From: Orobanche coerulescens
Lineage: Eukaryota; Streptophyta; Magnoliopsida; Lamiales; Orobanchaceae
Assembly (NCBI GenBank): GCA_033398695.1
Contig: CM065802.1
Location: 82,012,096-82,076,095 of the forward strand
DNA: 64,000 nucleotides
Direction of reading: 5' to 3'
Each line of letters begins with the position of its first letter. The first letter of the stretch is position 1. Shown piece after piece: positions 25,333-36,541 of the stretch. Made by a program: the position numbers and the translations under genes. Under the pieces are notes generated by a model. The model had not been told where the DNA came from and ran no database searches. It worked only from the letters and a program-made list of their open reading frames with translations.

Positions 25333-25572
25333 TGGTGGATGGAGTCTGATTCTTTTTTTTTTTTTTTTTTTTTTTAATTCTTATTTTCTTTTATTTCATG
25401 TTATCTTTTTTTTTTTTTTCACTCTCTTTTTTTATTTGCTTTTTTCTCTACTTTTTCCCTCTTTTTTCCTTTTATGTTATTTATGTAACGATTATTGACG
25501 GTTTCAAAGTTTGATTCATGTTAGCCGACCCCAAATCATTTTGGGACTAAGGCTTAGATGTTGTTGTTGTTG
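25333..25572 (+). mobile_element. Small TTG-tailed retroposon (SINE or truncated RTE LINE)
   Basis: A 240-bp insert is flanked by perfect 19-bp direct repeats TAGTAGTAGATGTTGTAGA (25314-25332, 25573-25591). The body has long T-rich runs, then GCCGACCCCAAATCATTTTG and GGGACTAAGGCTT, and ends in TTG repeats. This 3' end is typical of TS-like SINEs and plant RTE LINEs. It is too short to decide between them. Confidence 0.8.
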
Positions 25573-27008
25573 TAGTAGTAGATGTTGTAGAACATAAAGA
25601 AATTGATTAAACTGATTTTATTGGTGAATTGAAAATGTTTTGTTCATAGAAATGACAAGAGTATTATAGGACATTTTTGGTATAGTAATCCAATTGTGTA
25701 AGATGAACTAGATGTATTGGAACCATTCATTAATCGGTAGGATATTCATTAGGGTGGATTGGATTATTCGGGTAGGTTGCGGGAGTCGTTTCCTATGAAT
25801 TGATATTAATATTATGTGAATATATTATTGAATGGATTACGTTTCATTCATGGTTGCTTGTTCGATTGAGTGTTTAACTAAGGATATCGTCCGTTCGATC
25901 ATTTGGAGAAGGACTATCTTTCGCCTATGGAGTTGAGGCAAGTTATCTTGCTTAGTAATAATGATGATTAGATTCTTGTGATGTTTATACGTTTCATGTA
26001 TATGAAATGTTTATGAATTTGTGTCTCGTAATTTGATATTGCCCTTGACGTTGTTCCATTTTTCATCATGGGATTGTATTCCCAAGTACGTCACTTTGAA
26101 TTGTTGATCTCGTTGGTCCTCGTTGTCACTTCGGTGAGTTTTTTATTGATCCTTAATCGGATATGTGATTTGTTGAATTCGTTGTCATGTTGTATTGTGA
26201 CATATCTGAATCATATTTGCGTGTCGATTGGTTATTGTGTAGGATTTTTAGCCAGGCACTTATATAGTCATACGTGGATGTTTTCCGTATTGGACTGTGC
26301 ACACGACACGTAGTTCGTGAGGGTAATTAGGTACATTGTCACACGTATATTCTGGATTCCGTATACGGGGTGGACATGTACACGGACACATTTCCGGATA
26401 GGGCGTACTGTGATGTCCATCTTGAGGCATATTGTTTAATCGTTCATAGTCTATGTATGATTGGATATGTTCGACGGTTTTGGGACTGATTATTCATACG
26501 CCCGAGGGGTATGTTCAATAGTCGGGATATTTTCCTTGAGATCTAAAATTGTATAATGTCGGGAGAATCATTTATCATGTATATCTGACCCTGTGTTTTG
26601 GGCGAAATACTTGTGTTGTATTTTAGGTCGAGACAAAGGCAAGGCACGGGAAGAGCACGATGACGGCGAAGGGTTCGAAGGATAATAGTTCGGGGGCCCA
26701 TGTCTTTTTTGTCCGGTTATGTTTAAACCGTGTAATGTTACTTTAATTCCGCTTTTTTTAAATTATTATCTGGTTGTATTGATATTTGAAGTATATTCCA
26801 TCTCCATATGGTTTATACATGTATTTCGGATCCTGTGTATCATAAGGTCATTGGCCATACCATTAATAAACTCCTAATCGGAGTAATGACTATTTATTGT
26901 GGTTCTGTATCACAAAGTAATACTTATTTAATATATATTTTGATATCGCCTAGTGGGTCCCAGTGTGGGGTCCACTGCACTGTAATAGCTGATTTTTGGG
27001 GTGTTACA

Positions 27009-27461
27009 AGAACAGGGCATTGTTTGATACCTTTTAAAAAGTAGGTCCTTAAGTGCTAAAATGAGCAAACTTGAGGTCCCGTTTTGTTCATTTAGCTAAC
27101 AAAAAGGTTCTCTTATGATCTCAGTATTAATGAACTCTATATAGAATTATTGTTATAGAACCCTATATAGAATAGAGTGAATTTATAGAGAACCAGATCT
27201 ATTTTCATTAATAACTGAAGTTCTGTTTATAGGAAACTTTAGATGACAAAATCATAATTATATATTACATCAGGGGCATAGTAGTCATTTGTCAGTACAA
27301 GATAATATTGATTTACTCTCCTCAGTTTTATTTATAGGAAACTTCAGATGACAAAATCATAATTATATATTACATCAGGGGCATACTAGTCATTTGTCAA
27401 TACAAGATAATATTGATTTACTCTCCTCGTAGTATGTGAAGCATCTTTCCATATGGCGTGC
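27009..27461. other. Sequence between nests, with a 105-bp tandem duplication
   Basis: No ORF or known element is seen. Two adjacent copies of about 105 bp (near 27221-27325 and 27326-27429) share TTTATAGGAAACTT, ATTACATCAGGGGCATA and GATTTACTCTCCTC, with few differences. AT-rich, no gene signal. Confidence 0.8.
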
Positions 27462-27483
27462 CATATTCATAGACATGTCAAAC

Positions 27484-27540
27484 GGGCTAGCCCTAGCGGT
27501 TCCGGGCTAGCCCTAGCGGTTCCGGGCTAGCCCTAGCGGG
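27484..27540. repeat. 20-bp tandem repeat near left end of hAT MITE
   Basis: GGGCTAGCCCTAGCGGTTCC occurs at 27484 and 27504, with a partial third copy at 27524. The right end carries a related single unit near 28344. Confidence 0.9.
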
Positions 27541-27937
27541 CTTCGAGCTAAATGGTCCGGGCCAAAAAAGCCCGAATTTAAACGGGCTAGGAAATATCGG
27601 TTCTAACCCTAATCCTAACAGGCTTGGGCTAAACGGGCTAAATATTTAAAAAAATTATTTTTTTTATTTTTTTATAAGATATAAACCAAAAAAAATAGTA
27701 ATAATATTATATATATATATATATATATAGTAACAAATATACTATAATAAATATAACAAATACACTTTTATGTATATATATACACACACACACACACACA
27801 CATATATATGCTATATTAACAAATACAGTAATAATATATTATATATGTATAATATTAATATTATTTATATATATATAATATTAATATATGTAATATAAAT
27901 ATAGTATTACTGTAAGTTAAAATTATATATATATATA

Positions 27938-28245
27938 TAGTGGCACGTTATATGCAGTACCAATATTAGATGCAGTACTACTTTATGCCTGAGTTTTGTA
28001 CTAATTATGCATGAAATATATGCATTTCGTGCATCAAAATTTCAATCCATTAAAATATGCAATATATGCATTAAAATATCGATGCATTAAAATATAGATT
28101 ATGCATCAAATATATTGCATATTTTAATGTATTGAAATTTTTTATGCACGAAATGCATATATTTCATGCATAATTCGTACAAAACTCATGCATAAATTAG
28201 TACTGTAAAGTACTGCATCTAATATTGGTACTGCATAGAACGCGC

Positions 28246-28250
<5 letters not shown>
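27938..28250. repeat. Fold-back (hairpin) element inside the hAT MITE
   Basis: Two arms of about 150 bp are nearly perfect inverted copies. The left starts TGGCACGTTATATGCAGTAC; the right, read inverted, starts GGGGCGCGTTCTATGCAGTA. Both carry CCAATATTAGATGCAGTACT and TATGCATGAAATATATGCAT. It sits within TA repeats on both sides, as a MITE inserted into a TA microsatellite would. AC and TG microsatellites lie nearby (27781-27802, 28277-28310). Confidence 0.8.
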
Positions 28251-28314
<64 letters not shown>

Positions 28315-28493
28315 TGCGTGTGTGCGTGTGTGTATTAAACTGGCTAGCCCTAGCGGGCTTCGGGTTAAACGGCCTGGGTCAAAAAAGGCCAGAATTTAAA
28401 AGGGCTAGGAAATATCGGCCCTAACCCGGTATTTTGGCTGGTTAAACGGGCCATTCGCCGGGCCCGAGCCCGTTTAACATCTCTACATATTCA

Positions 28494-29724
28494 TAACATT
28501 CTCCCTTGAATGACTATTGAAATGCATCTTCAACTTGTTTGAGAAGAACCCGATGGAAGGAAAATTTCCAAAATTATTTGTGATGGAGCTTGTATCAATT
28601 AGATGTTGTTATATCATATTATTGTTAGGAAAACCCCATGGGATAAAACCTGAACAATTGTGATCGTAAATCTGCTCCCCTTCATATAGATCATTCTTGT
28701 ATGTGCCGTCTCCGTAAAATTTCTTGGAACAAAAACTAAGTGAACTTAATAGTATACACGTCTTTGCATGTAGATCAGTCTTTATAGGAGTATCCATGTG
28801 CTGTCTCATTTGAATCTTTTCAAGAAAATCCAATTGGCAAAACTTGATCAAAGGAAAAAGAGTACAGTTACTCCCCCTGAATCAAACCTTGAGGAATAAG
28901 ATTGATCTTTGTAATATCCTCATTAAGTCATGAATACGTCTCGTCAAAACCTTATTAGGAAAAACCTAGGGGAAAAATCCTAATGAAGGGAAAAGAGTGT
29001 GTTATTCATGTTAATAGGTCTTTTAAGTTGCCTCGCTAAAAACCTTGCTAAGAAAACCCCGTCGGATAAAACCTCAGTCAAGGGAAAATAGTGCAATGCG
29101 TACTTTGTACAAGTATGCTTCAGGCATCTCAAATTTCATCCTGGATTTTATATAATAGAAATTGGTCAATATTTTTATTCATTTCCAATTTCACGTGAAC
29201 AGATATTAGATACCAATAGTATTCAATTATTCTTCACCTTACACAGTACCTATCACATAAAGTGTAACTTATAGTTTCGAATTCATAATCATGAATGATA
29301 TATGTCAATCTCTTATGGAGGTTTTCTTAAGTTGTCTTGTTAAAAACCTTGTTTGGCGAACATGCTTTGGGATTAAACCTCAATCAAGGAAAAGAATACA
29401 ACATTTGAATTTTCTTTTACAAAATTATCTTGTTCCGAGTTAATGCACATACCGATAATATTATTGAAACTTCACCTTGAGTTTCAATATGGATTTCGTA
29501 TCAATATTCTTCGACAAATTTCAGTATCCTCATTATCAAGAATCATTCATAATGATATTTTCTTTTGATGTGTTGACACTTTTCAATTTCATTTGTTCCT
29601 TACAGCAACATAACTTTATTGAGATATCTCATTAGTGTCAATTCTCTTTAGGATCTATATATTGTAGTTATGTCTATACACTCTTTAAGAATATATGCCT
29701 CGTTTATTTAATTATATTAGTTTT

Positions 29725-29774
<50 letters not shown>

Positions 29775-29823
29775 GGTGAGAAACCCCTTAGTGTAGGAAT
29801 ATAGGAAAAGATACGTCCGTCTA
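28494..29823. other. Degraded dispersed repeat with recurring AAAACCTTG motif
   Basis: No ORF. A block of the form AAAACCTTG...GGAAAAACC...GGGAAAAGA...GTG recurs in degraded form near 28627, 28948, 29038 and 29340. Motifs of this kind are known from eroded plant LTR sequence, but I cannot name the family. A (TA)n microsatellite covers 29727-29771, just before element E. Confidence 0.55.
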
Positions 29824-30494
29824 TGTAACACCCCCAATCCGCTCAGGGATATTACACGCCGTAGAACCTCTCCTCAAGGATCTACCAGGCTGGTAACAAC
29901 ATTTAACATCTCAACAATGCCTTTAAGGTTAAAATGACTCAGTAGACCGATTTGGTCTTTCAATAAAATATGTACAACTCAATCCCAAAACATGCCCACG
30001 CAGGGGTCGAATACAACACACCCCGTACAATGGGAAAAGAATACTGCAGCGGAAATAAAATACAATTAAATCAATACAAAAATAAACGGGTGCTCATGTG
30101 ATTAGTATCAATCATCTTTCATCATCCTTCATGCCGGCCCTGTGTTATGCTCCCAAAACCTGAATGCAAATACAGACATCCACCCCCCGATTACTCGGGG
30201 GTTAGCAAAATTCCACTATTTTGCTAGTGCAAGTACAAAGTGCAAATACGAGCCATACAATTCACATTCCACGAATAACAATAATCCAAGAATCCTCAAA
30301 GATCCAAACATAATGAAAAGTACTTCCCGAGGCAAGAGTTTGGGTAAAACGTTCCAAAATTGAAGGAACACAAATCAAGGGAAACAATTTTCTAAAATGG
30401 TTTAAAATTCCATCGAGAGTTTTAACAAAAAATAATTTAGGATTATCAAATCCTTCTCTTCCCAAATATCAATAGGGATCACAGCCCAAAGGTC
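29824..30494 (-). repeat. Element E 3' LTR, first part
   Basis: Minus-strand U5 end of E's 3' LTR, starting TGTAACACCCCC as written on the plus strand. It matches 62303-62606, contains the hairpin pair 30184-30225, and is cut at 30494 by element G. Confidence 0.9.
30184..30225 (-). other. Pair of LTR hairpins (E)
   Basis: Read on the minus strand: AGCAAAAT, loop AGTGGA, ATTTTGCT (30204-30225), then CCCCCGA, loop GTAA, TCGGGGG (30184-30201). Compared with C, stem 1 changes a T-A pair to C-G and a C-G pair to T-A while the loop is identical. Confidence 0.7.
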
Positions 30495-31889
30495 TGTTAG
30501 GAATACTTGTTAGATTTTGATGATGTCATTAATATAATTCAAATGTTTATTACTTGGCAAAAATGTAAGGAAGAACCAAATGAGTATCTTCCATAGGCCA
30601 AATTATGTTAAGTTTAATACTTGACAAAATGTAAAGAAGAACCAAATGAGTATCTTCTATAGGCTAAAATAAGTTAGGCTCAAATCGGCTAAGTACAAAA
30701 GTACAGCTGAGTTCATCAGAGAGGTACAGCCGAGTCAAGTCAGAGAAGTTCTGGTCAACAAAATTAATCAGGGATGTTTGACCAGACTGCAGTCAAGTGA
30801 CTTCAGATAAGTCATCTGATCAGGCGGGTCTCAAACAGTCACTATCAGAGAAGTCCAAACTGCATAGAAGATGACTATACATCAGCCAAGTACTCCAAGT
30901 CCACGTCAGCATGTGTTCAATAGTCAAATATTACGGAAAGTCATGCAAGCGTGAAGAGACATATTGGAGAGATTCCCGCAAGGATATGAATTAAACAATT
31001 CATCAGGCCTACCACTGAAGACTTTAATCTTATTGTATTCAAAAGCTACGGTGCCTCACATGCAAAGTCTTCACAACGGTCGAAAGATGGATTAAAATAT
31101 GGGAATTCATCCTTGCAACATTCAGAAAGAAAACAATGAAGTCTACCTCTCCAACGGACGGATTTGTTAAAAAGATTTGCAACGGCTATGAGGGAAATGC
31201 TCAAGGATCGTGACCTATATATATCCGAAGATTTGAAGCTGAGCATTACACATAACATCGGTTCGAACAAAATCTCAAGTAATCAAATCATTCAAAGCAA
31301 TCGAAAAACGAACTATCGCATCATGAAAAGAGCAGTTCTCAAAAGTTCATGCTTGAAGAAGCTCTTAGTTGGAGAAGACAAAAACTCGTGTCTTTAATCC
31401 TGAGTTCGGGGTACTTCACTGGTTGAAGTTCAAGACTGTAAAAGCATTCAAGGATCATGGATCAAGAGGTGCAAGGCAGTCAAGGGAGTTGCAACGGCAA
31501 GAATTTCCACTGGTTGGAAGCTGTTGTAATTTGGTTGAATCAATGTAATCTTTATCACTGGTTGACAATTATAGTGAATTCATCTCCATCTGGTTTGGAG
31601 AAAAGTTGATTAGTAGAGGATTACCCAACCTCTGAGACCACTATAACTGCTTGCGTATTTTACTGTTTTATAGCATCATACTTTAACTGTTGCATTCATT
31701 GTTAAGTGTTTCATTAGTTGTTTTGTATTCGTCATCAGCTGACTTCCGCACGTATTGAGAACAAATGACTCTAAGTCATTTGCATATCTATCAGCTGAAG
31801 AAACTTACTCTTTGTGGAAAAGAGTTTAAGAGTTTCAATAAGTCTATTCACCCCCCCTAGACTTATTCCTGAACAACTTGTGACCTACA
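30495..31889 (+). repeat. Element G 5' LTR
   Basis: 1395 bp, TGTTAGGAATAC to GTGACCTACA. Collinear with the 3' LTR; a 15-bp segment present there (CAACTTAAGATCAGC region) is missing here. Confidence 0.92.
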
Positions 31890-31891
31890 AG

Positions 31892-31904
31892 TGGTATCAG
31901 AGAG
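31892..31904 (+). other. Element G primer binding site
   Basis: TGGTATCAGAGAG, two bases after the LTR end, complementary to plant tRNA-iMet. A leader of about 70 bp follows to the gag ATG. Confidence 0.9.
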
Positions 31905-31974
31905 GTTGGTTCATTTATTTCACGAACCAGATCTATATATATCAAGGATATATTTTTTTAACTCTCATTATAAA

Positions 31975-34004
31975 ATGGAACACATACATTCTAGATTACC
32001 TGTGTTTTCAGTTGATGAGTATGATCTTTGCAAGATAAGGATGCAGGCACACTTATCTTCAATCCATGATGACATGTGGTGCATCATAGAGGATGGTCCA
32101 TTCACCTTCGAGAAGGACAACACTCCCAAGGAGATTGCAGCAGGGAAGCCAGAGAAGAACCGAAAAAAGCAGACAGAACTGACCCCCGAAGAAAGAAAGC
32201 TGGCCAACCTTGACAACTGGGCCAGAGACGTACTGTATCAAACTCTTGACAAATCAACAATGGTCAAGATTAAAAACTGCAAAAACGCCAAGGAAATCTG
32301 GAACACATTAGCCTTAATGTGTGAGGGAACAGAGCTGATCAAAGAAAACAAGTTGTCAATTGCTACTCAAAAATTTGACAACTTCAAAATGAAGAATGGC
32401 GAATCAATAGACCAAGTGGACACAAGGTTCACTGAGATCATCAATGAGATCAACTCCCTTGGTAAATCTTATGGCAACAGGGAAATGGCGCTGAAGGTCC
32501 TAAGATCTCTCAATCCTGAATGGATCATGAAGGTAGTGGCCATGAGAGAATCCAAGGATCTTAATAAAATAAAGATCCAAGAGCTGTTCTCCTACCTGAA
32601 GGCTTATGAGTTCGAGCTCACAAGTTCATCATCAACCGAGCCTGCAGAGAAGGGAATAGCCTTTGCAGCCGAGTCCCCCACCAAGAGCTTATCTGATGTA
32701 AAGCCTCCAAACCCATTAGATTTTGAGGAAGAAATGGCGTTCATAATGCAAAGGTTCAGCAACTTCCGGAAGAACAACTCCAAATACAAGAAGAATTATA
32801 AGGAGAATCCCAGAAGAAACCAGAAAGCCGGAAGCTGGAAGGTGGAGTGTTACAACTGCCATAAGACAGGACACATTAAAATCGACTGTCCTGATCTTAA
32901 GAAGGACGAGAGCAAGAAGGAGGTGAGCAGAAAAGAAGACCGAATGAAGGCCCTCATCGGAGAAGATCAAGAGCGTGTAGGTCAAGCAGCGGATTCTTCT
33001 CTGATGATGATGAAGAGTATGATTGCGTGATGGCCAACCTAGCTGATGAAGAGGTAACATCAAAACCCTCTGTTTCAAATAATAGTTCAGACATGTCACA
33101 AGATATGGACTTGCACGAATCTGTAAATCAGCTACTTAAGGATTTTGAGACACTAAAATCTGCACACCTATCTGTATCAGCCGAGAAGACTCAGCTGCAA
33201 GATGAGAATAGGCAGCTGAAAAATGATTTTGAAAAACTCAGCCTAGAAATGAATAAAGTAAAAACTGATTTTGAAAACCAGGCTGCAGTTAACTTGAAAA
33301 ACCAGGCTGATGTCACTACAGCTGAGATACAACGATTAACTGTTTTGAATAGTGAAAAATCAGCTGCACTTGCTGAGGTAAATAAGACTCAGGCGCCGGA
33401 AATAACCTCCCTGAAGGCGTCTCTAACTCTGGACGAATTGTGTACCAATTTGAGGCCACTATATTCCAGATCAGGCCTTGGATATGATCCTCACACTCCC
33501 TCTAGTTCTAAAACTACTTTCATCAAGGCAGAAACAATTGTCTCGACTGCTGAGCCTATATACAAACCGATATTTAAAAATAGGCAACAACCAAGTCACA
33601 AGTCTAGGCTGCAGCCAGGGTTCACAAGGCAGCCACCTAGACAAGCGACTAGGCAATGGCCAAGGCAGAAGCAGCAGCCTCGACAACATGCCAATTACTA
33701 TCAAAAACTCCCCAAAAACAGATTTCAAAATGGGAGGGGTAAGTGGAAACCTCAAGGTTATCCTAATTTTCAAAATGAACAAGTGTGGAGACCTCAAATA
33801 TTTAATAAATGGTCTCAGCCAAGGTTTAGAAATGGCCCACACTACCAATATTTTGAGGAATATCCGGTATACAATCCTAACAGAGCATACAGACCTGGAC
33901 CCTACACACCTTATAAGGGTAATAATAATAACAATTTCCACAATCCAAGGAGAAATCAATTCTCGAGGAAACCAACTAACCCTAGAGGACCCACACAGAT
34001 TTGA
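31975..34004 (+). pseudogene. Element G gag with coiled-coil extension
   Basis: ATG at 31975 gives MEHIHSRLPVFSVDEYDL. A copia-type gag core (WNTLALMCEG, LKVLRSLNPEW) runs to about 32640, then one CCHC knuckle CYNCHKTGHIKIDC (about 32850-32890). A one-base shift near 32985 moves the acidic FFSDDDEEYD segment to the frame of 33027-34004. That frame holds a Leu/Lys/Glu coiled coil (33120-33400) and a basic Q/R/N-rich tail with repeated QPR and YNPN-like blocks (33590-33990). The TGA at 34002 probably replaces a Trp codon. Forms the particle and packages RNA. Long compared with simple copia gag but usual for SIRE-type. Confidence 0.88.
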
Positions 34005-34470
34005 GTACCTAAATCTCTGCTTGTATGATTGCAGAAAAGGTGGAAGGACTACTACCACATCTCCACAAATTCAAACTTTTGAGATGAGGAATGGTTTGTA
34101 GATTCCGGATGCTCGAGGCACATGACCGGGAACAAGAAGATGCTGACAAAATACACCAAAGAAAGAGGTCCTGACGTAACCTTTGGAGATAGCTCTAGAG
34201 GACAAACAAAGGGCTTTGGAGAGCTGCAGCGAGGAAACATCATTATATCCAAAGTTCACTATGTCAAAGGGCTCAAGTATAATCTCCTGATCATAAGCCA
34301 TTTTTGCGATGAGAAGAATCTAGTAGTCTTCACCATTTGGAAATATATGGTGATAGATATCCTATCTGGAGAGGTGAAACTACAAGGATTCAGAAGGAGA
34401 GATGTCTATATGATAGATTGGAACACAGGAACCCCTAATACCTGTTTCCTATCTAAGACAATAGCTGAGA
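34005..34470 (+). pseudogene. Element G protease region
   Basis: WFVDSGCSRHMTG (34090-34130) carries the D-S-G active site of copia proteases. GLKYNLLIISHFCD follows near 34270, the conserved stretch at the protease-integrase boundary. At least two in-frame stops (near 34046 and 34082) precede the motif, so it could not be made by simple read-through from gag. Confidence 0.88.
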
Positions 34471-35304
34471 ATGGATGGCTGTGGCACAAAAGATTATGTC
34501 ACCTTCAAAGCCATCAACAAGATTAGTTCTCAGAAGCTGGTAAGAGGACTCCCAGAGGAAGCATTCAAGAAGGAAGCTATTTGTGATGCATGTCAGAAAG
34601 GAAAGCAGACCAGAGCATCATTCAAGCCAGTCCAGCCTACAACTATCACATCAAGGATCTTAGATCTACTCCACATGGATCTATTTGGTCCTATCAAGCC
34701 GAGGACTCTAAGTGGCAGAAAATATGCTCTAGTAGTGGTGGATGACTACTCAAGGTACACATGGATTATCTTCCTGTACAAGAAGAGTGAAACCTTGACC
34801 AAGCTACCTGAGCTGCTGAGAAGGATCCAGAATGAGAAATGCCTCTCAATCATCAAGATCAGATCAGATAGAGAAGGAGAATTTCTCAACAAGGTGATCA
34901 CTGATTACAGTGATCAGAATGGAATCCAGCATGAGCTCTCTGCAGCCAGGACCCCCCAGCAGAATGGTGTTGCCGAAAGAAGAAACAGAACCTTAAAGAT
35001 AGCATCCAGGTCCATGATTGCAGAAGCAGACCTTCCCAAGAGGTTCTGGGCTGAAGCTGTCAACACAGCCTGCCATACTCAGAACAGGAGTATGATAGTA
35101 GGGAGACATGGCAAAACTCCCTATGAGGTTTGGAATAACAGAACACCTACTGTTGCTTACTTTCATATATTTGGTTGTAAGTGTTTCATCTACAACAATG
35201 GTAAAACACAACTAAATGTCTTTGATGCTAAAACTGATGATGGTCTCTTTATGGGATACTCACAAAGAAGCAAGGCATATAGAGTATTTAACAAAAAACC
35301 TTAG
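34471..35304 (+). pseudogene. Element G integrase
   Basis: Begins in the zinc region (WLWHKRLCHL at about 34477, then CDACQKGKQTR) and covers the core: LLHMDLFGP (first Asp), IRSDREGEF (second Asp, 34860) and PQQNGVAERRN (Glu, 34960), the copia integrase triad. The GKTPYEVW and FGCKCFI stretches follow. A one-base shift separates the His and Cys halves of the zinc region. Stop at 35302. It would have inserted the cDNA copy. Confidence 0.92.
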
Positions 35305-36541
35305 TTGTGGAGGAAACACCTCATGTTGTATTTGATGAATCTACTGTTGAGTACAGGAAACAAGTTGAGCTAATTGAGAATAAGCTCAAAACCACAACCC
35401 TCGAAGAAGTCATTGTACATGACACAGGGATGGTAGAATCATCTGCAGATCAGCCTGAAGACCCAAGTGTAGCTGCTGAAGACCCAACTGTAGATCAGAC
35501 AGGAACACCAAACCTACCTGATCCAGTTGCCGCTGATGAACACCCATCTGTAGCTGATAAAGAGTCATCTGCAGACCAGACCTAACCTGCAGATGACAAG
35601 GCGGTAGCTGATCCAGTTTCAGACCAAGGAGACCAGATCCAAGCTGATACAGACAGAGAGGAAATTCACCAGAGCAAATCTACAGGGGGAACAGACCCTG
35701 AAGAAGATGATATCCCCAAGTGGCTCAAAGACCATCCCATCCAACAAATCATTAGGAAGCTCACTGATGGAGTTAAGACAAGACAGTCTACTCTACCCGT
35801 AGGAATGGCAATGTTCTCTTGCTTCATGTCACAGATAGAACCCAAGACAACAGAGCAAGCCTTGGAAGACTATTCTTGGATCAATGCCATGCAAGAGGAG
35901 CTTGAGCAGCTGGAAAGAGACAAGGTTTGGGAACTAATAGACAAACCAGATCATAAGAAAGTTATTGGCACCAAATGGGTGTACAAAAACAAGAGCGACG
36001 AAGATGGAGCTGTTGTTAGGATTAAAGCCAGACTTGTTACTAAAGGATATGCACAGTGTGAAGGGATAGATTTTGATGAAACCTATGCACCTGTTGCAAG
36101 ATTAGAAGCCATCAGACTATTCCTTGCATATGCTGCATTCAAGGACTTTGAAGTCTATCAGATGGACGTAAAAAACGCATTTCTTAATGGAATCCTAGAA
36201 GAAGAAGTCTATGTGGAGCAACCCCCAGGATTTGTCAAAGGAGACAAAGTCTACAAGCTATTGAAAGCTCTATATGGACTTAAGCAAGCACCAAGAGCTT
36301 GGTATGAAACCTATCTGTATTTCTTGAGAGGAACGGTTTCTGCAAAGGGAAGGTGGACAAGACCTTATTCAGAGTGGAGCACGAAGGCCACATATTGATA
36401 GTTCAGATATATGTGGATGACATTATATTTGGCTCCACCAACCCAGAGCTATGTGAGAAATTCTCAAATCTCATGCAAGAAGAATTTTAGATGAGTATGA
36501 TGGGATAGCTTAACTTCTTTCTTGGATTACAAGTCAAGCAG
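35305..36541 (+). pseudogene. Element G spacer and reverse transcriptase
   Basis: 35307-35585 is an acidic linker with repeated ADQ/VAD/DP blocks, as in SIRE-type elements. RT begins near 35830 ([18 protein letters not shown]) with [41 protein letters not shown] and [13 protein letters not shown]. The catalytic YVDD box is at 36411-36422 in a shifted frame (IYVDDIIFGS). A frameshift near 36310 and stops at about 36396, 36487 and 36508 disrupt it. Confidence 0.9.

Larger units (their letters stand above)
1..27008 (+). mobile_element. Ty3 LTR retrotransposon A (Tekay-type), outermost of left nest
   Basis: Layout on the + strand is partial 5' LTR (1-889), tRNA-iMet-type PBS, leader, gag-pol, PPT (to 23937) and 3' LTR (23938-27008). 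Element B splits it at 1357/10158 and element C splits it at 12959/22059. Without both inserts the gag-pol frame can be followed from an ATG at 1343 to a TAG at 23903. The PR-RT-RNaseH-INT-chromodomain order and the very long LTR fit Tekay chromoviruses. The left end lies outside the window. AGAAC at 27009-27013 is the expected right target duplication but cannot be matched. Many premature stops make it inactive. Confidence 0.9.
23938..27008 (+). repeat. Element A 3' LTR
   Basis: 3071 bp, TGTAATATCCGACTG to GGGGTGTTACA. It includes a CGTACG palindrome array with TATA box (24139-24496), a retroposon insertion (25333-25572) and a terminal hairpin TTGTGGT-TCTGT-ATCACAA (26897-26915). Only the last third is duplicated at the left window edge. 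Confidence 0.94.
27470..28485. mobile_element. hAT-type MITE
   Basis: 1016 bp with terminal inverted repeats TAGACATGTCAAACGGGCT and TAGAGATGTTAAACGGGCT (as read from the right end), flanked by an 8-bp duplication CATATTCA (27462-27469, 28486-28493). It has no transposase ORF. The ends are GC-rich with repeated GGGCTAGCCCTAGCGG. The middle is AT-rich microsatellite with a fold-back sequence at 27938-28250. An 8-bp TSD and this TIR fit hAT. Confidence 0.87.

Noticed and set aside
25354..25376. Long T run as the poly(A) tail of a minus-strand LINE
   Set aside because: The 19-bp target duplications and the TTG tail place the 3' end on the other side, so the run is internal.
27009..29823. A host gene between the two nests
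   Set aside because: No ORF, exon-like motif or promoter was found; the longest frames are short and without recognisable content.
33471..34058. 195-codon minus-strand ORF
   Set aside because: Antisense of the basic, Q/R-rich copia gag tail; no independent motif.
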